Below are positions 8,058 to 15,078 of a DNA stretch of 64,000 bases, one piece after another. The notes beneath the pieces are model-generated. The model saw only the letters and a list, made by a program, of their open reading frames with translations. It had not been told where the DNA came from and ran no database searches. A program made the position numbers and the translations under genes. Where the stretch lies: the NCBI GenBank assembly GCA_023228995.1, contig JALOAD010000013.1, positions 1 through 64,000 of the forward strand, written 5' to 3'. Origin of the DNA: Candidatus Muiribacterium halophilum. GTDB taxonomy: Bacteria; Muiribacteriota; Muiribacteriia; Muiribacteriales; Muiribacteriaceae. How positions within the stretch are numbered: the first letter of the stretch is position 1; the number at the start of each line of letters is the position of its first letter.

Positions 8058-8276
8058 TTAATTATTTAATAATTTATTAATTTTTTCATTCCTAAATTTA
8101 GATAAAAGTTTAAATCTTGTAATAGCATAAACTTTATTAACATCATTCACAACAATTACACATAAAATCACATTATGATTAACCTTAGATTTAATTATAT
8201 ACAGAACTTTATATATTCTACCAACCACAAGCCCTGAGTCTTCTAAATTTGAATTATCTATACAAACAACTTTCAT
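8058..8276 (-). CDS. 'MKVxCI' small beta-rich protein, paralogue 1
   Basis: A 72-residue protein starting MKVVCIDNSNLEDSGLVVGRIYKVL and ending RFKLLSKFRNEKINKLLNN. Four paralogues in the window share this plan: MKxxCI, a G+xY turn, a beta-rich middle, RFxxL, then the C-terminal tail. The fold may be a small SH3-like barrel, which is inference. Function unknown. Confidence 0.68.
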   Translation of the reverse strand: MKVVCIDNSNLEDSGLVVGRIYKVLYIIKSKVNHNVILCVIVVNDVNKVYAITRFKLLSKFRNEKINKLLNN

Positions 8277-8286
8277 TATAATATTT

Positions 8287-8529
8287 TTATTTAGTTTTGA
8301 TATATTTCTTAAACTTTTCTATGTCTGTACCACAATCTACAAAATCATCACTTATTATTGGATTATCTGATGAACTTATATCATAATAGTTTGCTTTTAT
8401 ATAGACACCATAATTATATCTTGCTGAAAATAATACATGTCTAATATCATGTGTAGATAAAAAGTCTATTAATTCTTTTCGCTGAATTGGATCTTCAACT
8501 TTCACTAATGCTGGTTTTGTTTTATTCAT
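8287..8529 (-). CDS. Hypothetical protein, 80 aa
   Basis: Not recognised. A small soluble protein (MNKTKPALVKVEDPIQRKEL at the start, DCGTDIEKFKKYIKTK at the end) lying between two 'MKVxCI' paralogues in the same operon. It lacks the C-terminal tail common to its neighbours. Confidence 0.58.
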   Translation of the reverse strand: MNKTKPALVKVEDPIQRKELIDFLSTHDIRHVLFSARYNYGVYIKANYYDISSSDNPIISDDFVDCGTDIEKFKKYIKTK

Positions 8530-8531
8530 AA

Positions 8532-8744
8532 TTAAGTATTTAATATTTGTTCAATTTTTTCATCTCTAAATGTAGATAATTCTATAAATCTTGTTGTCTT
8601 ATATGAGCCAATAAATTTACCCACATCAATAGTATACATTTGTTCTCCATTATTTGATATATCAATTGTTATAACATCATATATTTTACCTATAATCAGT
8701 GTTGTTTTTTCAAGTAGTGTATTATCTATGCAAATAACTTTCAT
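8532..8744 (-). CDS. 'MKVxCI' small beta-rich protein, paralogue 2
   Basis: A 70-residue paralogue: MKVICIDNTLLEKTTLIIGK then IYDVITID, followed by TTRFIELSTFRDEKIEQILNT. The same architecture occurs at 8058, 9702 and 18986. Its start overlaps the end of denV by 23 nt, suggesting coupled translation. Confidence 0.68.
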   Translation of the reverse strand: MKVICIDNTLLEKTTLIIGKIYDVITIDISNNGEQMYTIDVGKFIGSYKTTRFIELSTFRDEKIEQILNT

Positions 8745-9186
8745 AATTATTATATAATATATTAATTGCCTTTTCTTTGGATATAACTTTCCTATAATAA
8801 TGCCATTCTTTTTTATTTGATTTTGTTAATCTTTCGGTAATTCTTTCTTGAATTATTTTTTTATCACTTTCATTTATAGTATAATCTGATGTTTTTTTAT
8901 TTTCATAACAATCCCAATTATCTATATAATTTTGGACATTGAAACCTCTATTAATGCATTCATTATATATTTCTATATACCTACTTTTAGTTAGATCTGG
9001 TTTATCTATAAAAAACAAAACATGACCTTTTCCTAAAATAAAGTTTTTAGGTATAGTACCTATATTACCAATCTTATTAATTCTATCTTTATAGACTGAA
9101 GGTAATCTTTTAATTTCTCTATGCTCAGTAAGTAAATGTTCATCTGTTAATGTTTTCACATTTGCACCTATATTAATTCTTGTCAT
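8722..9186 (-). CDS. denV: Pyrimidine-dimer DNA glycosylase (T4 endonuclease V-like)
   Basis: The 154-residue protein starts MTRINIGANVKTLTDEHLLT and continues EHREIKRLP, closely matching T4 DenV. In T4 the amino group of Thr2 is the nucleophile and Glu23 is catalytic; here Thr2 and Glu24 (one extra residue before it) are present. FILGKGHVLFFIDK and the C-terminal WHYYRK also fit the family. It should cut UV-induced pyrimidine dimers in phage DNA by glycosylase/AP-lyase chemistry. The length agrees with the family, with a short extra C-terminus. Confidence 0.9.
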   Translation of the reverse strand: MTRINIGANVKTLTDEHLLTEHREIKRLPSVYKDRINKIGNIGTIPKNFILGKGHVLFFIDKPDLTKSRYIEIYNECINRGFNVQNYIDNWDCYENKKTSDYTINESDKKIIQERITERLTKSNKKEWHYYRKVISKEKAINILYNNYESYLHR

Positions 9187-9461
9187 AAAATTTTTCTTAA
9201 TAATTTATCTCGTTTATATTGCACATAATAATAATCTTTTTGACGCAGCCATTTTTCATTTATATCTAACCAATTAATAGTTGATGATTTTTGCCAATAG
9301 AAAGCACCACCTACAAAATTTATATCTTTCATATATAATAATGAATTTATAATATCTAATATATCCATTTGACAATAGAACACATACTCATCATAAGCAT
9401 TATTATCTTTCAAAAATAATATAAAAGAATCTACTTCAATAACTGTGGAAAGTTGTACCAT
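9183..9461 (-). CDS. Hypothetical protein with W-rich core and C-terminal tail
   Basis: A 92-residue protein with FYWQKSSTINWLDINEKW followed by YKRDKLLRKIL. Two other window proteins (13364 and 16049) show the same arrangement of W residues about ten apart followed by the tail, so they form a loose paralogue family. It overlaps the start of denV by 4 nt. Function unknown. Confidence 0.6.
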   Translation of the reverse strand: MVQLSTVIEVDSFILFLKDNNAYDEYVFYCQMDILDIINSLLYMKDINFVGGAFYWQKSSTINWLDINEKWLRQKDYYYVQYKRDKLLRKIL

Positions 9462-9472
9462 ATTTGATGATA

Positions 9473-9697
9473 TTAATGATTATATGGATAATTTATATTT
9501 GTTAAGTTCTGAAATTTTAATTTATCACCACACATAGGACAATGTGTAATCATTATTATATTTTTATCACTAAATACTCTATCTGGATTTCCAAAATCCA
9601 GATAAAATTCATCTTCATATCTACCTATATAAATATGATTTCCTAAATCAACATATTTCTCAGTATTCATACTGATTTTTTCACAAATTTTACACAT
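9473..9697 (-). CDS. Small zinc-ribbon protein, 74 aa
   Basis: MCKICEKIS at the start and THCPMCGDKLKF near residue 51 give a CxxC...CxxC zinc ribbon. The section between is acidic-aromatic (GRYEDEFYLDFGNPDR). Such miniature ribbons are common among phage hypothetical proteins; the partner is unknown. Confidence 0.65.
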   Translation of the reverse strand: MCKICEKISMNTEKYVDLGNHIYIGRYEDEFYLDFGNPDRVFSDKNIIMITHCPMCGDKLKFQNLTNINYPYNH

Positions 9698-9701
9698 AAT
9701 C

Positions 9702-9929
9702 TTAATTTTTAATATTTAATTTATCTAATTTATTTTTCCTAAAATCTTTTAATGGTATAAATCTAATATGATTATAATATATTTTTCTACCATTATCACA
9801 ATAGATCAAAACTTCAACATCTTCAAATTCAGAAGGATCATTCAAAGCTTTATATTTTTTACCAATTGTTAAAAAATTATGTAAATTACTATATTTCATT
9901 TCATCATCATTGATACATATGATTATCAC
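9702..9929 (-). CDS. 'MKVxCI'-like small protein, paralogue 3
   Basis: A 75-residue paralogue: MIIICINDDEMKY at the start, TIGKKYKAL in the turn, HIRFIPLKDFRKNKLDKLN at the end. It shares the RFxxL plus tail ending with the proteins at 8058 and 8532. Function unknown. Confidence 0.65.
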   Translation of the reverse strand: MIIICINDDEMKYSNLHNFLTIGKKYKALNDPSEFEDVEVLIYCDNGRKIYYNHIRFIPLKDFRKNKLDKLNIKN

Positions 9930-9931
9930 AT

Positions 9932-10099
9932 CTATTCATTTAATAATTTATTAATTTTTTTTTCACGTTGTTGTTGTTGTTGTTGTTCTTGTAACATTAA
10001 TACAAACTCATCATTCAATGTAATACATAGACCAAATGTACTACATTGTCCATGTGTAATTAATGTTTCTAAATCGAATTGTATATCATCTCTATTCAT
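9932..10099 (-). CDS. Small polyQ protein with C-terminal tail, 55 aa
   Basis: I start this gene at 10099 (MNRDDIQFDLETL), directly after a host-type promoter; the ATG at 10135 lies upstream of the -7 box. The protein contains six consecutive Gln residues followed by REKKINKLLNE, the common tail. The Gln run is encoded by six identical CAA codons, so it is a DNA microsatellite. Function unknown. Confidence 0.6.
   Translation of the reverse strand: MNRDDIQFDLETLITHGQCSTFGLCITLNDEFVLMLQEQQQQQQREKKINKLLNE
9968..9985. repeat. (TTG/CAA)6 trinucleotide microsatellite
   Basis: Six perfect TTG units on the plus strand encode the Gln run of the 55-residue protein on the minus strand. It lies next to the C-terminal tail, so copy-number change would lengthen a flexible linker without a frameshift. 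Confidence 0.85.
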
Positions 10100-10104
10100 G
10101 TTTG

Positions 10105-10136
10105 CAAAAATATGATTTTTTTTTATATCTACCAAA
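10105..10136 (-). promoter_or_regulatory. Host-type promoter
   Basis: Minus strand TTTG at 10136-10133, a 20-nt spacer, TATTTTTG at 10112-10105, then the ATG at 10099. The very short leader decides the start of the polyQ gene. Confidence 0.75.
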
Positions 10137-10147
10137 TAAATTGAATT

Positions 10148-10780
10148 TTATTTTTTAATAATCCACCAAGTGCCTGCAAATTCATCAGTTATATTAAGTT
10201 CATATTCATATTGTTGAGTAAATTCATCAATGGCTGGATTTACACCAAACATACCTATATATTTAGAATCATCACCTGTTTGCCCTATATAAGGATTCCA
10301 TGCATATATTGGTACGTCCTTATCATCACCAAAATCTATTTTTAGATAATCATGTCCAAATAATATACCACCTTTCTTGACTTTACTATACCAACAATTA
10401 ATATCATCTTTAACTCCTTGGTATGTGTGATTGGCATCTATGTATACAAAATCTAAGGATTCATCTGCAAACAAATTACAAGCCACATTACTTCTACATC
10501 TTAACATATGAGCTCTTTCTACAAAATCATTTATATTTTCCATAGCTTCTTTATAAACATCAGTATAATTTTCATGATTGGAAAAATCATCATATTCTTC
10601 TCTGGATAAAGGTCTCCAGACATCAACCATATATAAATTAATAACATTATCATGACTCAAAATCTCTCTTGAGAACTCACCTTTGAATGTGCCTACTTCA
10701 ACACCAGATAAATTATGTTTATCTGCAAATAAAATACCCAATAAAGCATTTCTATTTATATTGTGAATTTTTTTATTCAT
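10148..10780 (-). CDS. Class I SAM-dependent methyltransferase (Methyltransf_24-like)
   Basis: The 210-residue protein has motif I at about residues 26-34 (GVEVGTFKG), an acidic residue after strand 2 (MVDVW) and a motif IV/post region LDFVYIDANHTYQGVKDD near residue 110, then KKGGILFGHDY. This pattern is typical of Methyltransf_24/FkbM-like enzymes acting on small molecules or sugars. It ends with AGTWWIIKK. The substrate is unknown; glycan or nucleotide modification is a guess. Confidence 0.75.
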   Translation of the reverse strand: MNKKIHNINRNALLGILFADKHNLSGVEVGTFKGEFSREILSHDNVINLYMVDVWRPLSREEYDDFSNHENYTDVYKEAMENINDFVERAHMLRCRSNVACNLFADESLDFVYIDANHTYQGVKDDINCWYSKVKKGGILFGHDYLKIDFGDDKDVPIYAWNPYIGQTGDDSKYIGMFGVNPAIDEFTQQYEYELNITDEFAGTWWIIKK

Positions 10781-10869
10781 TTTTGTTTTTATTGATTATA
10801 GTAAATTATTTAATTTAGTTCACTTGAAATAGAAATAATTTCAGAAAAGTTAATATTTTATTAAAAATA

Positions 10870-10901
10870 TTTGGTTATATTAAAAATATATTATATATTT
10901 G
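10870..10901 (+). promoter_or_regulatory. Host-type promoter for the restriction endonuclease candidate
   Basis: TTTG at 10870-10873, a 20-nt spacer and TATATTTG at 10894-10901. The ATG at 10906 is only 4 nt downstream, so the transcript may be leaderless or nearly so. Confidence 0.8.
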
Positions 10902-10905
10902 TATT

Positions 10906-11484
10906 ATGAATAACGAAGAAATAGAAATATTTTTAAAAAATAACTTAAAAGATTTTACTATAAACACATCTTTACAACAAAGATCAGTTGCTGATATCAT
11001 TGAATATAAATGTTGTAAATTAGCTAAAGATGAATACACTGATATATATTTACCAGCTAAATCAAAAAGATCAATTGAAGATTTTTGCTTAGTATCAGAT
11101 ACTACTAATTGTTTTGATGTAAAAACACATCATATACAAGAAAGTGGATTTTCAATGCCTAATTTAATATCAATAGATAGATTACGTAAATTATTATTAG
11201 ACTCTAAAATAACTTTATCATATGTATTTATAGATTATAAAAGAATAGACAATAAAATTGTAATAGAAAATATAAATATTAAATATATATGGCAATTGGA
11301 TTGGTCTGTTTTAAGTATAGGTTCTTTAGGAAAAGGACAATTGCAAATCTTAGATAATAATAAGGAAATGAAATATACAGATGTTGGTAGAGAAGAGTGG
11401 TCTAAAATATTATTACAAAAAGGTTATGAGTATAACCTGAAACAAATGCAAAAAATACAAAAGGAAATTAAAAATTGGCAATAA
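10906..11484 (+). CDS. Candidate type II restriction endonuclease (PD-(D/E)xK fold)
   Basis: This 192-residue protein has RSIEDFCLVS and, 13 residues later, NCFDVKTHH, a spacing that fits the PD...(D/E)xK catalytic core of EcoRV/HincII-like enzymes. QLDWSVLSIGSLGKGQLQIL near residue 140 recalls the C-terminal part of such endonucleases. It is convergent with a large adenine methylase and the two share one terminator hairpin, as in a compact type II R-M pair. Recognition site unknown. It could instead be another nuclease of the same fold. Confidence 0.6.
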   Translation: MNNEEIEIFLKNNLKDFTINTSLQQRSVADIIEYKCCKLAKDEYTDIYLPAKSKRSIEDFCLVSDTTNCFDVKTHHIQESGFSMPNLISIDRLRKLLLDSKITLSYVFIDYKRIDNKIVIENINIKYIWQLDWSVLSIGSLGKGQLQILDNNKEMKYTDVGREEWSKILLQKGYEYNLKQMQKIQKEIKNWQ

Positions 11485-11516
11485 AAAAGAGAGTTAATTT
11501 TTAACTCTCTTTTTTA
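11484..11516. terminator. Bidirectional terminator between endonuclease and methylase genes
   Basis: AAAAAAGAGAGTTAA-TTT-TTAACTCTCTTTTTT makes a long stem with A/T tracts on both sides. It starts at the endonuclease stop and contains the last codons of the methylase gene that ends at 11501. Confidence 0.9.
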
Positions 11517-13090
11517 TATAAAGTATTTAATATAGATATATTAACCTCTAATCCATTTTTCTTATCTAGTATTAATTTTTTAACTATTTTAACTATTTCT
11601 AATTTAGTTTCTTTTTTCACCCAATTTGGATATGGTAATTTTTCTATATCTTTACTTTGAATATTTTTAGTATGATTAATTACTTTCTTCAAAATATCAT
11701 TACATAAATCTGTAAGTAACCATCCTAAAATAAAAAATAATTCATCTTTATTTACACAATCCTTCAATATTATAATAGGTGATCCATTATCTATTATATA
11801 ACCATTTGGTAAATACCTAGCTTTTATTCTACTTGATATTAATTGCCAAGTAATACCTTCTTTACCAAAGAAAGATTTACCACCCACACCACCTAAATAC
11901 CAATTTCCATTTTTCTTATATGTATAACATGCATCTCCATCATCTTTCCAATATATAACAGTTGTTGGTTTTGAATATAATATTTCATTAGTTGCTTTAT
12001 TATAATATCTATAATTATCATTGGGTAATTCAATGATCTCATTATTTTTCTTAGTTATACTAACATTACGTCTATTAACACCATTCTTTTCAAGTTCAGA
12101 TATTTCATATTTTCTTTTATCTGATAAAATATTATTTTTAGCTCTTGATATTTCATTTTTTAATGTAATTGGATCTTCAAAGAAATTAAAATCATATTCT
12201 TCTATTATTTTATTATCATTAATATCTCTTAAAAAATATTCATTTTTACCAGTAGTCATTCCACCACTACCAATTACATAGTCAGATAATAATTCATTAT
12301 TAAAATATTTAATATATTCATTTTGAATTGACCATGAGAAATTATCTGTAATCTTCATATTCTTATATGATATTTTCACATTATCCAATGTTATATAATT
12401 CTTATTCAATGATTTATAATGTTTTATTATTATCATAGGATAATTAGTTTCATCTGAAAAATAATCTAATTTATTAATAATATTATATCCAGTATCACAT
12501 AAATAATATCTTAATCCTTTCATAGTTTTTATAGTTAAGAAGGTATCAGATAATATGAATATTAATTCACCTTTTTCTTTTAATGATTCTAAGGATTTAA
12601 TCATAAAAAAAGAATATGTTTCTTTTTTTATTTTCATATTGTTTCTTTTACCATAAAGTTTATCTAAACTATTTTGTAGTTTAGGATCGATAGTACCACC
12701 AAATGGTGGATTTCCTATTATGTAATCAAATTTAATATCAGTATTATAAGTAAAATAATCACCCAAGTATAGATTATTATCTAATGGAAAATAACCATAT
12801 TTATTTTTAATATTATTAATACATAAATCATATTGTATAGGATCATATTCACATCCAAATATATTAAATTTTAATATTAAATCTAATTTATCTTGAATAG
12901 TTCCACTATATAATGGTAAAAATTTATCTATTAAAGTTAATATAAAATTACCACTTCCAAAGGAAGGTTCTAGTATTTTATCATCCAATTGAAAAATGTA
13001 ATCATTTAATATTTCATTGCATTTTTCAATTGGTGTCATAAATTGTCCTAGTTGTTTCTTTTTAGTTCTACTTGTTTTTACTTCGGCCAT
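11501..13090 (-). CDS. N6-adenine DNA methyltransferase (TaqI/Eco57I-like)
   Basis: The 529-residue protein opens with KKQLGQFMTP, then motif I (KILEPSFGSGNFIL, near residue 40), motif IV (IIGNPPFGGTID, near residue 127) and ELIFILSDTFL as a later strand. NPPF is the hallmark of gamma-type adenine methylases. The C-terminal half should hold the target-recognition domain. It is convergent with the endonuclease candidate and is likely its protective partner. The alternative is a solitary phage methylase. Confidence 0.85.
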   Translation of the reverse strand: MAEVKTSRTKKKQLGQFMTPIEKCNEILNDYIFQLDDKILEPSFGSGNFILTLIDKFLPLYSGTIQDKLDLILKFNIFGCEYDPIQYDLCINNIKNKYGYFPLDNNLYLGDYFTYNTDIKFDYIIGNPPFGGTIDPKLQNSLDKLYGKRNNMKIKKETYSFFMIKSLESLKEKGELIFILSDTFLTIKTMKGLRYYLCDTGYNIINKLDYFSDETNYPMIIIKHYKSLNKNYITLDNVKISYKNMKITDNFSWSIQNEYIKYFNNELLSDYVIGSGGMTTGKNEYFLRDINDNKIIEEYDFNFFEDPITLKNEISRAKNNILSDKRKYEISELEKNGVNRRNVSITKKNNEIIELPNDNYRYYNKATNEILYSKPTTVIYWKDDGDACYTYKKNGNWYLGGVGGKSFFGKEGITWQLISSRIKARYLPNGYIIDNGSPIIILKDCVNKDELFFILGWLLTDLCNDILKKVINHTKNIQSKDIEKLPYPNWVKKETKLEIVKIVKKLILDKKNGLEVNISILNTLYKKES

Positions 13091-13119
13091 ATAAATTATA
13101 TGATAAATAATACTATAAG

Positions 13120-13227
13120 TTAATTATTAAAATAATAATCTTCCATCTTGTTGATATTTAATAATAAAATCTTAATTTGATTTTCAATTGTTTTCATTTC
13201 TTGTTGCACTAATACTATGCTCTCCAT
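13120..13227 (-). CDS. Small coiled-coil protein, 35 aa
   Basis: The ATG at 13227 reads MESIVLVQQEMKTIENQIKI and continues LLLNINKMEDYYFNN to a stop at 13120. It lies directly upstream of the methylase gene. The heptad-like pattern suggests a short coiled coil. It is small, and coding is supported only by composition and position. Confidence 0.4.
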   Translation of the reverse strand: MESIVLVQQEMKTIENQIKILLLNINKMEDYYFNN

Positions 13228-13270
13228 ATGTTAAATATTTTTAATTTGAGATTATATAATGAATTTTTAT

Positions 13271-13300
13271 TTTGTTTATTAAATAAATATTGTATATTTG
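13271..13300 (+). promoter_or_regulatory. Host-type promoter
   Basis: TTTG at 13271-13274, an 18-nt spacer, TATATTTG at 13293-13300, about 64 nt upstream of the ATG at 13364. Confidence 0.65.
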
Positions 13301-13363
13301 CATAATTAATATACATGGTGTTATCACCTATATAATTCACAAAAAAAATTAATAAAAAATAAT

Positions 13364-13801
13364 ATGTATAAAATATATGATTATATAGTATCTAAAACAA
13401 ATGAAGATAATTTGATTAAAAATAAGATATATATTATACTTGATATTGAAAGATTTTCAAATGGACTTAATACATATGTTAAAAATTTCTATATTAAAAA
13501 TGAAAAAGGTGAAAAAAAATACTATCCTAAAGAATATTTCTTAAATATGAATGAATCACATAGATTATATAAAAAAATTCTTCTAACTTTTCTAAATTGG
13601 AAAAAATTAGAAGAAGATTTTCATTCTTATTTACAAATTAATAATCTAAACATAGATCAATATATTAGAAGTTGTACTAGTTTTTATCATCTATTTCATT
13701 GGTATGGAGCATATGATAAAATAAAAAAAGAGTGGATTGATAATTCAAAAGAACTAAATGTTTACTTCAGAGATTTTAAGATTAACAATTTAGGAATATG
13801 A
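13364..13801 (+). CDS. Hypothetical protein with C-terminal tail, 145 aa
   Basis: The N-terminus (MYKIYDYIVSKTNEDNLIKN) and a basic YIKNEKGEKKYYPKEYF segment precede FHWYGAYDKIKKEWIDN and the tail YFRDFKINNLGI. The W-spacing followed by the tail relates it to the proteins at 9183 and 16049. Function unknown. A short ORF overlaps its stop codon (ATGA). Confidence 0.62.
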   Translation: MYKIYDYIVSKTNEDNLIKNKIYIILDIERFSNGLNTYVKNFYIKNEKGEKKYYPKEYFLNMNESHRLYKKILLTFLNWKKLEEDFHSYLQINNLNIDQYIRSCTSFYHLFHWYGAYDKIKKEWIDNSKELNVYFRDFKINNLGI

Positions 13802-13914
13802 TATATACTGGAATAAAAAGAAATTTTACCTATTCTATTAAAGTTAGTAATCCATGTATTGTTAATGATAATAATAAATATTTAATTAAGAAGATTTTTA
13901 ACAAAGGTATATAG
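13798..13914 (+). CDS. Short ORF, 38 aa, possibly a truncated gene
   Basis: ATG at 13798 overlaps the preceding stop and reads MIYTGIKRNFTYSIKVSNPC and on to KKIFNKGI. After the stop, open stretches continue in other frames as far as about 13985, so this may be the intact start of a decayed gene. The rest of 13915-14085 holds nothing else that I can identify. Confidence 0.35.
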   Translation: MIYTGIKRNFTYSIKVSNPCIVNDNNKYLIKKIFNKGI

Positions 13915-14085
13915 AAATGACAATAAAAGGTCATATAGTTTATATATCAGAATACCAATCATTTTGATTGTATATGATCCAAAATAGTTACTAATTCTAT
14001 GAATACTACAAATACACACTAAACCAACATAAAAATTATTTATTTATAAACAATCTGATAATATTTGATATAATAAATAAAAAAT

Positions 14086-14400
14086 ATGGCTCTAAACATT
14101 ACAGATGATACATTTGAAAGTGTATTAAAAACAGATAAATTAGTATTAATTGATTTCTCAGCCACTTGGTGTGGTCCATGTAAACAATTATCACCAATTA
14201 TAGATGAATTACATAATGAATACTCAAATAGAGTAGTAATAGGTAAAGTGGATATTGAGGAAAATAATGATATTGTAAATAAATATTCAATTAGAAATGT
14301 ACCAACTCTTTTATTTATTAAAAATGGTAAATTATTAGATAGGATGGTTGGTGCTCAAACTAAGAGTATGTTAATAGAAACAATTAATAAAAATATATAA
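14086..14400 (+). CDS. trxA: Thioredoxin
   Basis: A 104-residue, full-length classical thioredoxin with the WCGPC active site (Cys29 and Cys32), the buried Asp in LIDFSATWCG and the cis-Pro loop RNVPTLLFIKNG. It should reduce disulfides, for example in ribonucleotide reductase. Phages commonly carry thioredoxin or glutaredoxin for dNTP supply. It is followed by its own terminator. Confidence 0.93.
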   Translation: MALNITDDTFESVLKTDKLVLIDFSATWCGPCKQLSPIIDELHNEYSNRVVIGKVDIEENNDIVNKYSIRNVPTLLFIKNGKLLDRMVGAQTKSMLIETINKNI

Positions 14401-14404
14401 ATCT

Positions 14405-14435
14405 AAATTCTAATGATGAAAATCATTAGAATTTT
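14405..14435 (+). terminator. Rho-independent terminator after thioredoxin
   Basis: AAATTCTAATGAT-GAAA-ATCATTAGAATTTT gives a 13-bp stem with a GAAA tetraloop followed by a short T tract. Confidence 0.85.
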
Positions 14436-14447
14436 AATATAAAGTAT

Positions 14448-14678
14448 ATGACTAAAAGAGAATATCTAAAAGAATTATTATTATTTGCTAAACCTGAGCA
14501 ATTAAATATATTTAAGCGTTCATATAGTTATTATAATATGCAAGAATCTTTAGATGAAACTATTAGTAATTTACATTTTATTGAGCTTAATCAGGCAATA
14601 AGAGAATGTGAAAATTTTAAAGATTTATATCTACGATATATAAGAAATAAAAAATTACAGAAACTTAATATTTTATGA
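14448..14678 (+). CDS. Hypothetical protein with C-terminal tail, 76 aa
   Basis: A small helical protein (MTKREYLKELLLFAKPEQL, then LNQAIRECENFKDLYLRY) ending in IRNKKLQKLNIL, the tail common to many accessory proteins here. Its stop codon overlaps the start of a frameshifted gene. Function unknown. Confidence 0.6.
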   Translation: MTKREYLKELLLFAKPEQLNIFKRSYSYYNMQESLDETISNLHFIELNQAIRECENFKDLYLRYIRNKKLQKLNIL

Positions 14679-14944
14679 AAATATATTTCAATAATTGGTT
14701 TTATTGAAGGATTAAGTAAATATAGATCTGAATATTATAGTTATGATTATTGGACTTTTGGTAGTTTATATGAATATTTAGAATCTGTATTTGATAATAA
14801 AAAGAAGTATCTGAATTTTTCTCTGATATAAATGTTAATGGTGCTTTTGTTGATAGTGTACATACAGGTAATATGAAAGATACTATATATGTTGCTTTTA
14901 CAGACAATATTAAAATAATTGATGTTGAGCACTTTGTAAAATAA
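14675..14944 (+). pseudogene. Frameshifted gene of unknown function
   Basis: ATG at 14675 reads MKIYFNNWF. After a shift the frame continues IEGLSKYRSEYYSYDYWTFG and on to VFDNKK. After a second shift at an A-rich run it continues EVSEFFSDINVNGAFVDS and on to IDVEHFVK, with a stop at 14944. The three pieces form one sensible protein of about 88 residues, so two indels (or sequencing errors) break the gene. Confidence 0.55.
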
Positions 14945-14966
14945 ATGAAATAAATATCACAAATTA

Positions 14967-14998
14967 TTTGGTAAATCCAAATAATATTTGTATATTTG
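14967..14998 (+). promoter_or_regulatory. Host-type promoter with no gene downstream
   Basis: TTTG at 14967-14970, a 20-nt spacer and TATATTTG at 14991-14998 match the consensus perfectly. The only downstream feature before a terminator is about 45 nt of non-coding sequence. Confidence 0.8.
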
Positions 14999-15002
14999 CA
15001 TT

Positions 15003-15078
15003 TGAAATCACATTATATGTGCATTTGTTTGTTTTTTGATTATAAGAAGGCACTTAGATTTATCTAAGTGCTTTTCTT
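15003..15078 (+). ncRNA. Candidate small RNA of about 70 nt
   Basis: A perfect host-type promoter ends at 14998 and a strong terminator ends at about 15078, so the predicted transcript is about 70-75 nt. It could encode only a 16-residue peptide (MCICLFFDYKKALRFI) that ends inside the terminator stem. A regulatory RNA is the simplest reading. The 3' hairpin also lies opposite the end of the methylase gene. Confidence 0.45.
15046..15078. terminator. Terminator of the candidate sRNA, overlapping the methylase 3' end
   Basis: GCACTTAGAT-TT-ATCTAAGTGC (10-bp stem) followed by TTTTCTTTTT on the plus strand. It overlaps the last codons of the minus-strand methylase. Confidence 0.85.

Noticed and set aside
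10100-10135. Upstream ATG of the polyQ ORF (MVDIKKNHIFAN)
   Set aside because: The promoter TATTTTTG lies between this ATG and the ATG at 10099.
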